NCBI RefSeq assembly: GCF_003208655.1
Contig: NZ_QKLU01000012.1
Span: 1 to 64,000 of the forward strand
From: Pedobacter nutrimenti
GTDB lineage: Bacteria; Bacteroidota; Bacteroidia; Sphingobacteriales; Sphingobacteriaceae
Direction of reading: 5' to 3'
DNA length: 64,000 nt
Positions 19,001 through 27,711 of this stretch are shown piece by piece. The position numbers and the translations under genes were made by a program. How positions within the stretch are numbered: position 1 is the stretch's first letter; each line of letters starts with the position of its first letter. The notes under the pieces are model-generated. The model ran no database searches. It was not told where the DNA came from and saw only the letters and a program-made list of their open reading frames with translations.

Positions 19001-19929
19001 TCATTTCCTTCAGCCCCATTTGACCAAATTATGTTGCTGCCATTAGCAGTTAGTTTTGTTAAGGAACCGGAACATACAGAAGAAGCATCAGTGGAAATTA
19101 TGGGTGCAATTGGGGGGGCATTACATACATTTATTGTTTTGGTAATAACTGTTGGGCCTGCATCATTTAGGGTGTATTTGGAATATGAAATAACATTATC
19201 ACCTAAGTTTGCTTTTGACGGATCAAAATAATATCCTGCCGGGTAGTAACCTGGTGGAAGTCCAGGCGGGTTATAGCTTGCGGGTTCAAAATAAGCACCG
19301 GGACCAGAAATAACGTCAGTCCGGTCTCCTTCACCAAAAAGATAATATCTGGGATTTGTGGATGATGTTTTGGATGGTAATGTCGCAGGGAAGGTCATGG
19401 CATCAGAAAAGATCTTCATATTGAAAGAATAGCTTGTTGGAAAATCGCCAACGCCATTCGCATCTACATCAATAACAGCATATTCTATGGTAACATTTAA
19501 ATATTTGTTACTCTGAATCCGATTAGGGCTATATTGAACAATAAGTGGTTTGAATCTGTTAAAAGATATTGCCCAGTCAAATTTTCCATTATAAGATCCA
19601 ACAACATGAGAAAGAGATACGGTCTGTGGACCTGATATAGTAAATGCAGCATTATCATTGGTTGAAGCGAACGAAATCCCATAATAATGTTGTCTAATTT
19701 TGCCGCCGACAATTTCTTGGGCCATTATATGCCCTTTAGCTAAGAATTCGAGAAATGTTACTCCCAAAACTCCCTTTGGACCATTATCCGGAAGATTATT
19801 AGCTAGGTAATAGTTACTGTAATCTGAAACAAGATTTGCTCCTAAAGCCTTAGAATAAAAATAAGGCGATTGGGCATTGCTCAGTTGAAAACATAAACAA
19901 GTTATGAGTAAAAGAAATATCTTCTTCAT
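16069..19929 (-). CDS. Giant secreted Ig-like repeat adhesin, 1286 aa
   Basis: Signal peptide (ends LSNAQ), a unique N-terminal domain (about 20-270, with VVGSYNGKFDWAISFNRFKPLIVQYSPNRIQ and a Pro/Tyr-rich stretch PPGLPPGYYPAGYYFDP), then a row of Ig-like modules. Four modules at about 345-620 are near copies built on LCNGSTVTLTATGSNITWSNGQTGNS. Three SprB-like repeats (TPTGSITL..YSKDNGQNYQESNSFTGL) follow, then more Ig modules. It ends KPNQPSINY without a recognised sorting domain. It is very likely a surface or extracellular adhesin. It sits one base after traO, so it is transcribed with the conjugation genes and might take part in mating contact (inference). Confidence 0.85.
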   Translation of the reverse strand: MKKIFLLLITCLCFQLSNAQSPYFYSKALGANLVSDYSNYYLANNLPDNGPKGVLGVTFLEFLAKGHIMAQEIVGGKIRQHYYGISFASTNDNAAFTISGPQTVSLSHVVGSYNGKFDWAISFNRFKPLIVQYSPNRIQSNKYLNVTIEYAVIDVDANGVGDFPTSYSFNMKIFSDAMTFPATLPSKTSSTNPRYYLFGEGDRTDVISGPGAYFEPASYNPPGLPPGYYPAGYYFDPSKANLGDNVISYSKYTLNDAGPTVITKTINVCNAPPIAPIISTDASSVCSGSLTKLTANGSNIIWSNGAEGNEIMVGPGTYYANSTNACGSSPTSNQITITARSIASAPSISASGNTNLCNGSTVILTATGSNITWSNGQTGNSITVNSAGNYYAVSTNECGTSSASNTITITTGSVPTPPTISANGSTNLCNGRSVTLSATGSNITWSNGQTGNSISVNSAGSYYAVSSNDCGNSANSNVITVNTGNTPTAPTVSASGSTALCNGATVTLTATGSNITWSNGQTGNSITVNSAGNYYVTTSNSCGTSIASNTISVTTNSTPTAPAISISGDLCNGSAILSSNDGMPVNWYLNNTFQITSITIPGSPGTYYATRSNTCGESTSSNSIIAEYNKPEAPTSFTLSIGMPDCGQNFGTITVNNVTAPPGTTIQYAVNGITNWQTSNSFSIAPGTYDVMVRAVKGTCVSDPKTIQGTIIRNDAPATPVIESLFQPSCTTPTGSITLSYVNGASYSKDNGQNYQESNSFTGLTPGNYVFKIKNAVGCESNQLSQTITTPPTKPSPPVVNSITHPNCTTSTGTININIIPGAKYSIDYGLTYQTSNIFSNLSPGTYVLRIQTSNGCESSGSSVTINNQPDLPGKPVISSVTKPTCDNPTGSFSVEMGAMGLQYGIHGVRSWQFSNVFDNLPPGEYRVAIRTLEGCESSETLVSLPTPTAQKPNAPVLSSSGGSLCNGASITLTTSGVNLKWYKDQVLVAQNVTSLVVNQGGTFYVTQTNSCGTSDNSNQIQIAAPSTTPGKPSMQILSGSKDLCNGGSVQFQVSAIGRVLIYKDGNLILNGNDTYSFSINSEGIYKAKVQNDCGESDFSDPITVTVTNLTTPKITSNSTMIFSNENITIKSDIPGNTEWFKDGVSLGISNETLIINEPGIYKSRRVSANGCTSPFSNEIVITKYSIPPVITTPTDPDVKVDPPDSNGNRNMYFCQGKIVTLTAPTADAYTWLKDGAAIPGQTSKTISISSEGTYSVRIVKDGNTFTTPYFKVTVWTKPNQPSINY
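18240..18900 (-). repeat. Near-identical coding tandem modules in the giant adhesin gene
   Basis: The stretches around 18330-18440, 18550-18650 and 18760-18870 repeat almost the same DNA (for example GAATTTACGGTAATAGAGTT and TTCCCGGTTTGTCCATTTGA with few changes), each encoding a ~70-aa Ig module. Such identity suggests recent expansion and possible length variation by recombination. Confidence 0.8.
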
Positions 19930-19930
19930 A

Positions 19931-20467
19931 TTAATTAATTAAATATTTAACCCCAATTCCTATTTCGAAACGTTTATTTCCATAGGCTTCCTTAAATAGG
20001 AATCTCTGGGTTCCGGATCCTGTAATCATTAAGTAATCGGCCACAGCAGCTTCAACCTCTAAGCCTACCACAGCCCCATAATTGAAAGCTCCGGTTGTTT
20101 TTGGCCAAAACCTTGAAATACGGTCATAATTACCAGTAACACCGGCTCCAATGTTAAAGAAGACGGTTTCCTGTAAAGAATAAGGGGAATAGAAATACAT
20201 TGCTGTAAGGCCTACAGACTGCTGAGATACCCTTCTAAAATTCCCGTCATCATAAAATAGAGTACCCTTTAAGTAGGTATTGCTCTGAATGTATTGTGAT
20301 CCGGAAACTCCATACGACCACCCGATTGGTGATCTCTTTATCCCTAATTCTAGGCCTATTTGACCTGGATAGTGCCATACCGAACCTAGTCCGGTTTTAC
20401 CTCCAAATTGCCCCTTTACAGTTATAGAGACGATTAGAAGAAAAGCAAGAGTGAAAACATTCTTCAT
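19931..20467 (-). CDS. traO: Conjugation outer-membrane protein TraO-like
   Basis: 178 aa with signal peptide (ends TVKGQ) and an eight-strand-type small barrel pattern: GLELGIKRSPIGWSYGVSGSQYIQS, QSVGLTAMYFYSP, FNIGAGVTGNYD, GLEVEAAVADYLMITGSG and FEIGIGVKYLIN. Size, pattern and position fit TraO of Bacteroides conjugative elements (PF10626), an outer-membrane part of the transfer channel. Three bases separate it from the VirB5-like gene upstream. Confidence 0.7.
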   Translation of the reverse strand: MKNVFTLAFLLIVSITVKGQFGGKTGLGSVWHYPGQIGLELGIKRSPIGWSYGVSGSQYIQSNTYLKGTLFYDDGNFRRVSQQSVGLTAMYFYSPYSLQETVFFNIGAGVTGNYDRISRFWPKTTGAFNYGAVVGLEVEAAVADYLMITGSGTQRFLFKEAYGNKRFEIGIGVKYLIN

Positions 20468-20470
20468 CTT

Positions 20471-21322
20471 CTACTTTCCTAAATAGCCGTAACTATTGGT
20501 TTTGGATTCATAATTGGCTAACTCTTTTCTCATCAGCTGTAATGATTCCCTCCTGGTTTGCTCTTTTTGTGCGGTTGTTTTAACCAAGGCAGTTTTTCTT
20601 AATTCGTCAGCTTTCAGTCTTAAGTCTACTGATTGCATTATAGCTTCATTGCAATTTTTTTGAAGTGCTAATCGTTCAGCTGATGACATAGACAATTTTC
20701 CCTCTGAATTAATGGCTGCAGATAGCTGAACCGACTTTTTAATAAGATCTTCAGCCATATCGTCGTAATAAGACGCAACCTGTAATTTTCTTACAGAAGA
20801 AGCATCATCAAGGGAAAGTTGAGTATTGAAAGAACTTTGTGTTCTTATTGCTAGATCCTCTGAGGTTATATTTTTACTTGTTGTTCTTCCTGAGGCTTTG
20901 TAAAATATATTAGTTGCTCCTGATCCAAAACCCGAACCCTTCGTAAAAATGCGCGAGGCATCCCCCTGAGTACTGGAGGGTATTAGACCTGAGTAATCTA
21001 AGGAAACACCCGCAACCCTTGAAAAAACATTGCTCATATCAGACCAATTAAGATCTTTAATATTGCGGACGGTGAGTAGTGCCCGTCGTGCTTCATCCTG
21101 TAGCCGGAGCATATCACTGATATCCTGTTTTGTTTTTAATGCAGTTTGATATGCGTTTATTAGGGTTTCATTTTGTTTCGCAGCAGCAGCGAGCTGTTGT
21201 ACTTGGTTCGCAATATTCTTTACCTGGAATATTTTTTTATCCGGAGATACATCTACAACGGCAAATTGCGCCCTGACCAGCCCAGGCAGGGCCAGTAAAA
21301 TGATTAAAAGAAAATTTTTCAT
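20471..21322 (-). CDS. VirB5/TrbJ-like periplasmic T4SS protein
   Basis: 283 aa. Signal peptide (ends LVRAQ), then a helical, charged protein: KIFQVKNIANQVQQLAAAAKQNETLINAYQTAL and, at the C-terminus, LKADELRKTALVKTTAQKEQTRRESLQLMRKEL. The early Q-rich helix resembles VirB5/TrbJ proteins, which sit at the tip of the pilus; TraI (DUF4141) of CTnDOT-type elements has a similar place. The start is marked by AACCGTTAC two bases upstream. Assignment rests on pattern and position, not on a clear motif. Confidence 0.55.
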   Translation of the reverse strand: MKNFLLIILLALPGLVRAQFAVVDVSPDKKIFQVKNIANQVQQLAAAAKQNETLINAYQTALKTKQDISDMLRLQDEARRALLTVRNIKDLNWSDMSNVFSRVAGVSLDYSGLIPSSTQGDASRIFTKGSGFGSGATNIFYKASGRTTSKNITSEDLAIRTQSSFNTQLSLDDASSVRKLQVASYYDDMAEDLIKKSVQLSAAINSEGKLSMSSAERLALQKNCNEAIMQSVDLRLKADELRKTALVKTTAQKEQTRRESLQLMRKELANYESKTNSYGYLGK

Positions 21323-21355
21323 GTGTAACGGTTTTTTAACGGAGTTTATTTGTTA

Positions 21356-22459
21356 TTAATTGATTGATAAGTAGACTTTTTTGCCATCCGGCAACCAATA
21401 TTCTGGCTCTCTTGCTTTATTCGTTGTCCTTCCAACACTTCCAATTAAAGAGCCAATGACCCCCATTTGCGAGGTAGCAGCATCTATTACCTGACCTTTG
21501 GTTCCGGAATAATCAGTTGTACCTTTCAAAATATACTGCACACCTTCATTCATGTCTTCTCCCAGCACTTGTATATTTGTTCTGACTAGAGAATTGCCGT
21601 TTTTGATATTGTTTATCTTAATTGCAACCCGACCATTGTCTATAATAGGTAAGCCATAGATAACTGATCCGGCTTTTATCGTTTGTCCTTTGATAATAAA
21701 ATCTTTTTGAGTTCGTATACCAATGGTTTGACCTGGAACTATTTTTTGTTTTCCATTTATGGTACCAGGTACCGGTTCTTCATCCTGAGCTGATGAACTA
21801 TATTGTCTTAAATATTCATTATAGTTATTTCCAGAAGTTGTTTTGGTATTCTCGTTTTTGGATGAATTTTGACCTGCCTTTTTTTGACCAACAACAATAT
21901 TGAATGGATCTTCATTTAATGAATTTGGGTTTGATTTGGTGGTTACGACAAAATCGGTTTTTTTTGTTTTGCTTCTTTTTTGATGTGTTGTATTGAGTTT
22001 CGGGGATACAATTCCTTTGTCCGATGGTTGGTTTAAAATTGGCCTTTTTGGTGTTTCTAATATTGGTTCATTTTTAACCGCCGGCTCTTGTTTTTTTGAT
22101 TTAACTGAAAAATCAACTCTAGTTACTTCCTCGGCTTTTGGTTCTGATTTAGGCATGGTCGCATCCTTTTCCTGTTTAACAAGTTGAGCATCTGCTAATG
22201 CAACCTGATCTAAATTATCTGCCCCCACAATAGTACTATCTGTTGGTTCTGGGATTGTAGCAACTGGTGTATTAGTCACAAGACTCCCGGACAATTTTAA
22301 GTAATAGTAATATCCTCCAAAAAGTAAAAGAACTCCCATTAATAATATCAATGGCAAAAGGAGTTTAAAATTTCTCTTTTTTTCCCCCTTGATTTGGTCT
22401 TGATCGTCATCAAAGTAATCTTCTTCATGATCGAATAATTCTTCTTCCTGTTGTTTCAT
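21356..22459 (-). CDS. traM: Conjugation protein TraM (VirB10-like)
   Basis: 367 aa from ATG 22459; an upstream in-frame ATG (22501) would overlap traN. Acidic cytoplasmic start (EEELFDHEEDYFDDDQD), one membrane helix (about 36-54), a Pro/Lys-rich spacer, and a C-terminal VirB10-type domain (about 230-367: IVPGQTIGIRTQKDFIIKGQ, AGSVIYGLPIIDNGRVAIKI, YWLPDGKKVYLSIN). VirB10-like proteins span the envelope and gate the transfer channel. Only one base lies between traN stop and this start, an order reversed from CTnDOT, where traM precedes traN. Confidence 0.85.
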   Translation of the reverse strand: MKQQEEELFDHEEDYFDDDQDQIKGEKKRNFKLLLPLILLMGVLLLFGGYYYYLKLSGSLVTNTPVATIPEPTDSTIVGADNLDQVALADAQLVKQEKDATMPKSEPKAEEVTRVDFSVKSKKQEPAVKNEPILETPKRPILNQPSDKGIVSPKLNTTHQKRSKTKKTDFVVTTKSNPNSLNEDPFNIVVGQKKAGQNSSKNENTKTTSGNNYNEYLRQYSSSAQDEEPVPGTINGKQKIVPGQTIGIRTQKDFIIKGQTIKAGSVIYGLPIIDNGRVAIKINNIKNGNSLVRTNIQVLGEDMNEGVQYILKGTTDYSGTKGQVIDAATSQMGVIGSLIGSVGRTTNKAREPEYWLPDGKKVYLSIN

Positions 22460-22460
22460 G

Positions 22461-23312
22461 TTAATTTTTTTGAAAAAGTGACATAGGTACTTCCAGAACA
22501 AGCAATTTGCCTTGGGTTTCTTTTATTCTTATGAAAATTTTCCCTTTTGTGCCTAAATTCTCCAGAGGGATTACAAAGCCTATTACACTTCTTTGAGAAG
22601 GATCAACATATTTTACTGTCTTTTCTGCAATACTTTGTATAGGCGTATCAAAAGCTGTATTTGATCCTAGCAAATGACCCGATTGATTGATGTATATAAT
22701 TTCAATTTGATCTAGATTTAGTCGATGCCCGGAATAATTTGAAACATTATACTTTAGGTATACATCGTTGCCAGAAATTTTTGCATTGCCTAAAGAAAGT
22801 ACAACACGATCTTTGGACACTGCAATACTTTTATATGGATCAGCAATTTCCATAAATTTCATTAAGGCATTCGTATAAAACACCTTATCCTGCCTTTTAA
22901 TTTTTAATGTGTCGGCCTGATCCTCGTTGTCCTGTGGACTTGGATCTTTTACCTTTTTCGGTGTTTTAGGCGAAACTGTTTTATTTACTTGGTGGACCTC
23001 GGGATCCATTCGTAAATCATATAACGTTTTTGAAAGTTGGTCTGAATAAACGACAGTTTTATAGATATGCGAATCCCCTGATTTGATTAAAAGAGAAGTC
23101 GTACCGGCTCCCATCTTAAGGGGCTTTAGAAAGAAAGTATTCCCCATAATTTTACCTGCATATTCTTTTGATCCTACCTCAAACCAATCAATACTGTCTT
23201 TGCAAACTACATATGTGGTCTGTTTCAGGTTTACATAGATCGTGTCTTTTTTGGTTTGGGAGTACGTCTGTATCCAAAACAGAACTAAGGTTAGGCTTAA
23301 AATTGTTTTCAT
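22461..23312 (-). CDS. traN: Conjugation protein TraN (VirB9-like, DUF4138)
   Basis: 283 aa. Signal peptide (ends TYSQ) then the TraN pattern: DTIYVNLKQTTYVVCKDSIDWFEVGS, GNTFFLKPLKMGAGTTSLLIKSGD and, late, LYLKYNVSNYSGHRLNLDQIEIIYIN. TraN is the VirB9-like periplasmic or outer-membrane part of the T4SS core complex and would bind TraM and TraO. It is spaced one base from both neighbours, so it is translated with them. Confidence 0.8.
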   Translation of the reverse strand: MKTILSLTLVLFWIQTYSQTKKDTIYVNLKQTTYVVCKDSIDWFEVGSKEYAGKIMGNTFFLKPLKMGAGTTSLLIKSGDSHIYKTVVYSDQLSKTLYDLRMDPEVHQVNKTVSPKTPKKVKDPSPQDNEDQADTLKIKRQDKVFYTNALMKFMEIADPYKSIAVSKDRVVLSLGNAKISGNDVYLKYNVSNYSGHRLNLDQIEIIYINQSGHLLGSNTAFDTPIQSIAEKTVKYVDPSQRSVIGFVIPLENLGTKGKIFIRIKETQGKLLVLEVPMSLFQKN

Positions 23313-23313
23313 T

Positions 23314-23991
23314 CTATTTTGTGTTAATGATGCTATCGGCTTCTAATTGTTTTATTCTTTGCTTTTCAAGTATCACATTTGGATCAACTTCTGTTTGTGT
23401 AGGGTTATAATTAATGAAGGAGAAAGAATTGATTAATAAACCGTACGGCTTTTTGGGTGATCTGTCAATTCTATCCAAAGAAAATTTTGCAGCAATTGGT
23501 TGCATTAATTCTTTTCCGGCATAAACTGTAAATTGCTTTGCATAAACTTTTCCTGATAGAGGACGTACATCCATGTCTAACTTAATGCTGTCAATTTCGA
23601 TTCTTGAACGGCTATCATATTTCACATAAGTTTCCAATACTTGACCTGTCTTGAAATCAGAATATATCTGCATTCCGTCCTTTTTATTAATCATATTTAA
23701 GGCCGCTTCAACATTTCTTTTAAAAGATGATCCGTCATGAGCAAACATATTTTGCATAAAAACTTCTACGAAGTTTCTTGCCTCAAATTGATCAATCGTT
23801 TCGTCTTTTTTCGTTTTTGCACTGAATGACCCAAAATCTGTAACGACAATTACTTTTTTGCCTACCTCCTCATCTTTTAAGTAATAGAAATAAGTCCATG
23901 CGAGGTTTGTAAAAGCTAATACACAAATCGCTACTATAGTTATCATACGCATGGTGTCGTATGTTTTTGAAAAGTTCTTTACTGTATCCAT
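23314..23991 (-). CDS. traK: Conjugation protein TraK (VirB8-like)
   Basis: 225 aa. The frame extends to 24054, but the first good start is ATG 23991 (MDTVKNFSKTYDTMRMITI), which avoids overlap with traJ. One membrane helix near the N-terminus (about 17-37) and a periplasmic domain (FEARNFVEVFMQNMFAHDGSSFKRNVEAALNMI, IKLDMDVRPLSGKVYAKQFTVY) match TraK of Bacteroidota conjugative elements, a VirB8-like scaffold. Confidence 0.8.
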   Translation of the reverse strand: MDTVKNFSKTYDTMRMITIVAICVLAFTNLAWTYFYYLKDEEVGKKVIVVTDFGSFSAKTKKDETIDQFEARNFVEVFMQNMFAHDGSSFKRNVEAALNMINKKDGMQIYSDFKTGQVLETYVKYDSRSRIEIDSIKLDMDVRPLSGKVYAKQFTVYAGKELMQPIAAKFSLDRIDRSPKKPYGLLINSFSFINYNPTQTEVDPNVILEKQRIKQLEADSIINTK

Positions 23992-24001
23992 AATTGGTTT
24001 T

Positions 24002-24955
24002 TTACTCTTGTAGATTTTTTTTACTATATGAGAATCCTGTTGAAGTCCTAGCATAAGGTGTTGTACCAGCAGTAGCAGCGGGGGTTTGTGCTGCAGTACT
24101 TAGTCCCCCCATCCCTGAGGCCCCAGCAACCCCTTTTGCTGCTGTTGCCATTTTTATTGCCGGCATTGCTAGAGCCGCACCAACTCCAACAACTTTTGAC
24201 ATAAACATGCCCGCCTGGGAACCGCCAGCATAAAGGCTAGTTAACCAGGGTACAATAAGGTACATGATGACACAGACAACGTTGGTTACGATGTAACCCG
24301 TCAGATCTGTGTGGGTAATTGTATTCATTGATGTATTGGTGACATCCACAGCTGAATAATGAGTTATAAAGAATTTTGAAAGATGATCTACCAAACCCAA
24401 GGTTAATGCCCAAAATTGTATTGTAATAAAGCTTTGAAGCCATTTAAATAATAAATTTCTAAATGGTGCAATTATGCTTAGGCTTAATGCAATAGGTCCA
24501 GAAATGAAAAGAAATGCATACATCACATCACGTAAGGACATAACAATTAAACGTATAACAGCTACCCCATTTTCCTGGAAATAACTTGCTACCCATTTCA
24601 TAATTGAAAAATCAAACCAGCTGGTGTTGTTTACATTCGCTTCCTGGTATTTATTCAGGGCATCTGTTACAGCAGATTTTGAGGCGATTAATGCTGAAAA
24701 TTCATCCAAGGCACCTCCTAAAAGGTCGACAAGCTCCGGATATCCTGCAAGAAAACAAACCAACAGCATTCCCCGAAAAATAGGCGAAAAATCGATACGC
24801 ATATCGTTTGAGCTAAATAGTGCGCCAAATACACTTTGAGCCATTGTTAATAATACGGCAATCGGGATGATGTACATTTGACATGCATTTGTCACCACCT
24901 GGGCATAGACTTTTACTTCCCCCATTAACCCAGGGTTTATTGTTAGTATTGTCAT
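24002..24955 (-). CDS. traJ: Conjugation protein TraJ (VirB6-like)
   Basis: 317 aa, polytopic. Hydrophobic helices occur at about 30-48, 65-85, 140-165, 170-195 and 230-250, followed by a Gly/Ala-rich tail (KMATAAKGVAGASGMGGLS). IRLIVMSLRDVMYAFLFISGPIALSLSII and FITIQFWALTLGLVDHL are typical of TraJ, the VirB6-like channel protein. It overlaps traG by four bases (ATGA), so it is translationally coupled. Confidence 0.8.
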   Translation of the reverse strand: MTILTINPGLMGEVKVYAQVVTNACQMYIIPIAVLLTMAQSVFGALFSSNDMRIDFSPIFRGMLLVCFLAGYPELVDLLGGALDEFSALIASKSAVTDALNKYQEANVNNTSWFDFSIMKWVASYFQENGVAVIRLIVMSLRDVMYAFLFISGPIALSLSIIAPFRNLLFKWLQSFITIQFWALTLGLVDHLSKFFITHYSAVDVTNTSMNTITHTDLTGYIVTNVVCVIMYLIVPWLTSLYAGGSQAGMFMSKVVGVGAALAMPAIKMATAAKGVAGASGMGGLSTAAQTPAATAGTTPYARTSTGFSYSKKNLQE

Positions 24956-27417
24956 GCCGCTTCTTTTTTATCCGCCACAAATTGATTAATTGCCGCTTTT
25001 GTATTCCCGTTGTACCGGTTTATTAACCGGTTCAATTGATTTCGCTCATCAGGATTAGACGATAGAGCTGCACCCATTTCCGGACACACCTCCGATACAA
25101 ATACTTTTGTCGTATCACCCAACTTTATCAAAAGTTCTCTCCAGTGATTATCTGGATCCCTTTGTATTGATTTGATTTTATCAATTTCCTGATCTGTATA
25201 ACCCAGGTGTTCCCTTAATAGATCAACAGCATTTTCCTTTTGTGCCCCTGAATGATCAAGAATAACATGAATGGCGGAGTTTCCTAAAATAGCAGCCTTG
25301 ATAGAGGATTTATGGACATCATCAGAAGATTGGGTAATAATGAAAACTGAGCCCTTGTTTTTACGGATAGTCCGGTATTTTAATTCAATAAATGATTCCA
25401 AACCCTCAAGAAGGGACCAGGCTTCATCTATCCATAAAATTTTATAATCGTCCGGGTACTTACGTATCATATCCAAAGCGAGCTGAGTTATTACCAGGCC
25501 AATTACAGGATATATAGTCGCATTTGATTTAATTTTTGCCATGTCAAAACAGCAAAGCTGATAATCACTTATATCTTCATCAACTTCACTATTGAATATA
25601 TCCCCATACATGCCCTTTTCTGTAAACTTCTCGATTGTCAACAAAAATTGCTCAAAATTGAAGGATCCGGCCATTTGTCGATAATCTCTGTTTTTTTCCT
25701 TCTCTTTTTCGTTTGTAGAGACAAATTCATCCAACCAACACCAAAATTTTGTAATAGTTGCCACCTCATCCTGTTGCAATGAGCTATAAAACCTTGGAAT
25801 TAGTTTTTCAAAAACTGAATTTTGTGGGTTGTCAGAAACCTCAGTGGTTTTTGTGCCCTGCCAAATAATTGTTAATAAGGAGATGAGATATTGCAATTTA
25901 TCTCCGATCCTTAAATCGTATCTACCAGTGTCCTTATTTCTTTCAATATTGAATGGATTTAACTTAATTGGGGTTTCATAGTCGTATTCAAAGTATTTCT
26001 CATTAAGGCTATGTTTAATTAGGTTTTTATACGTACCCCCGTTATCTATGACAATTTGCCTTACCCCTTGCTCGTAGTATTGCAACATTAAATTTCCTGC
26101 AAAATGTGATTTTCCAGAACCGGTTGGTCCTACGAAAAGTCCATTTCTATTGTTTAACTTTTCACTTAGAAAGTTAATTAAAAGAGGGTTTCTCATCCTA
26201 TCCATTAAAAGGATTCCCTTTTTATCCGTTCTATAATTTGTTGTCCAGTTTAAATAGCAAGCAGCGTTATCTGCAGGCATATCTAAATAGTTATAGCATT
26301 GTCCTGCATTTCCCGGATAAAACGACATAAAAGTTTGCAGTGGATCAAAGGTTTCTACATATGCTTCTGCCCCGTTCAATTCCCGAAATGCGGTTAAAGC
26401 CTCATCTATTTGCTTCTGTCTTATAGCGGGATTTATATCTGAAACTTGTACTGTAAGTTTTAGAGATACCATAGGGGTACCTTTTTCCCTTAACTCCCTT
26501 GTCATATCTTGGGTTTCAGCGGCAATTAATTGGTTTTCTTGGTTCCCGGCGATATCCATGTTTCTGTTTAGCTTTACAGATAGATCCAAAGATGAAAGTT
26601 CTTTCTTTGTATCATTAATCCGGATAACGGTATGAACCGCATGAGGGAAATAAAGGTCATGACCAAGCGCCTGTGCAAAGGGACTAATAATATTAACCTC
26701 ATTTCTTACTTCATCAGAGATACTTAGACCCTGACCATTCATAGTAATAAATTGCTGTCCTTTTTCCCCAATATAGACTGTTGATGGATCTGCCGTAATA
26801 GTTCTGTTGAAAGATTTTTGCTCCCTAACGAACTCTTGATTCCCGTACATTCTGCCAAAACTCCTAAGCTCAGTTTCCGATAGCTGGTTTATTGTAATTC
26901 CGAAAAGTCCGGCAAAATTTTTGGGGAATGATCGAGCAATTCTAAGGGCTTCAATTTTGCGGGTTTCAATATCACGAAATGGATTTTGCAAAACACTAAA
27001 ATGATCTTTAACTGATGCCGAAAGTGCAGATGTGAGGGCATTTACCTTACTTACCTTGTTTTTTGTTTGTGGTAAACTTAAGAATATAAACCCTTTATGA
27101 AAGAGCATTTTGCGACCTTCTAAATGGTCATTCAGCTTATTGGTGAAATATAATTTATTCTGTTTTTCGGCCTCAAAGATTACATTGTAATAAATGTCAG
27201 TTTTATGTATTATTGAGCCTATTGGCAATGATTTTATAGATTGTACTAAAGTTTCATTGATTTTCTCAATTTGATTTGAGGTCAGCTGATCATATTCTAT
27301 GCCCCCTACTTTATAACCAATGGAAATACAACCATCATTCATAATTGACAGATTATCTTCGTAGGTGTAAACGGGACTATATTCAATACCGGAGTTTACT
27401 TTTCTTTGATTTAACAT
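24952..27417 (-). CDS. traG: Conjugation ATPase TraG (VirB4-like)
   Basis: 821 aa. Walker A at about 430 (GLFVGPTGSGKSHFAGN) and Walker B at about 660 (ILWIDEAWSLLE), followed by FIITQSSDDVHKS, define the VirB4 family ATPase of the TraG group; the N-terminal half carries the TraG_N type region (INQLSETELRSFGRMYGN). It would power assembly of the T4SS and DNA transfer at the inner membrane. It overlaps traF by 35 bases at its 5' end. All key motifs are intact. Confidence 0.92.
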   Translation of the reverse strand: MLNQRKVNSGIEYSPVYTYEDNLSIMNDGCISIGYKVGGIEYDQLTSNQIEKINETLVQSIKSLPIGSIIHKTDIYYNVIFEAEKQNKLYFTNKLNDHLEGRKMLFHKGFIFLSLPQTKNKVSKVNALTSALSASVKDHFSVLQNPFRDIETRKIEALRIARSFPKNFAGLFGITINQLSETELRSFGRMYGNQEFVREQKSFNRTITADPSTVYIGEKGQQFITMNGQGLSISDEVRNEVNIISPFAQALGHDLYFPHAVHTVIRINDTKKELSSLDLSVKLNRNMDIAGNQENQLIAAETQDMTRELREKGTPMVSLKLTVQVSDINPAIRQKQIDEALTAFRELNGAEAYVETFDPLQTFMSFYPGNAGQCYNYLDMPADNAACYLNWTTNYRTDKKGILLMDRMRNPLLINFLSEKLNNRNGLFVGPTGSGKSHFAGNLMLQYYEQGVRQIVIDNGGTYKNLIKHSLNEKYFEYDYETPIKLNPFNIERNKDTGRYDLRIGDKLQYLISLLTIIWQGTKTTEVSDNPQNSVFEKLIPRFYSSLQQDEVATITKFWCWLDEFVSTNEKEKEKNRDYRQMAGSFNFEQFLLTIEKFTEKGMYGDIFNSEVDEDISDYQLCCFDMAKIKSNATIYPVIGLVITQLALDMIRKYPDDYKILWIDEAWSLLEGLESFIELKYRTIRKNKGSVFIITQSSDDVHKSSIKAAILGNSAIHVILDHSGAQKENAVDLLREHLGYTDQEIDKIKSIQRDPDNHWRELLIKLGDTTKVFVSEVCPEMGAALSSNPDERNQLNRLINRYNGNTKAAINQFVADKKEAA

Positions 27418-27709
27418 CTTCAGGTTCTTTTAGGATAATTTTTCTTGGTTGCAACAATTTGTAGCTGGTATAGGAAAGAAGAAAGGAAGGATGTTTTTTT
27501 CTGTTTACAATTTTGATTAGAATTATAAGAAGGATAGTAACCAATATATTCAGGACATGCAATTTCGGATTTACCCTGAAAAACATTCCTGCCATTGCAA
27601 GAATGATGAAAACTGCAACAAAGAACATCAGGCACAACCCTAATTCTATCATAGGAAGTCCTAGCACCCTTCCTTTCTTCTCAACTATTTTATAAACATG
27701 GCGATTCAT
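27383..27709 (-). CDS. traF: Conjugation protein TraF (VirB3-like, DUF4133)
   Basis: 108 aa with two membrane helices (about 20-42 and 48-66) flanked by basic residues, and a tail PSFLLSYTSYKLLQPRKI. Size, topology and place between traE and traG match the VirB3-like DUF4133 family. The start MNRHVYKIVEKKG lies two bases after the traE stop. Confidence 0.8.
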   Translation of the reverse strand: MNRHVYKIVEKKGRVLGLPMIELGLCLMFFVAVFIILAMAGMFFRVNPKLHVLNILVTILLIILIKIVNRKKHPSFLLSYTSYKLLQPRKIILKEPEDVKSKKSKLRY

Positions 27710-27711
27710 GC

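Noticed and set aside
8218..19231. Many plus-strand ORFs of 60-95 aa opposite the T9SS and adhesin genes
   Set aside because: Antisense shadows; the minus-strand genes there are clear family members with tight operon spacing.
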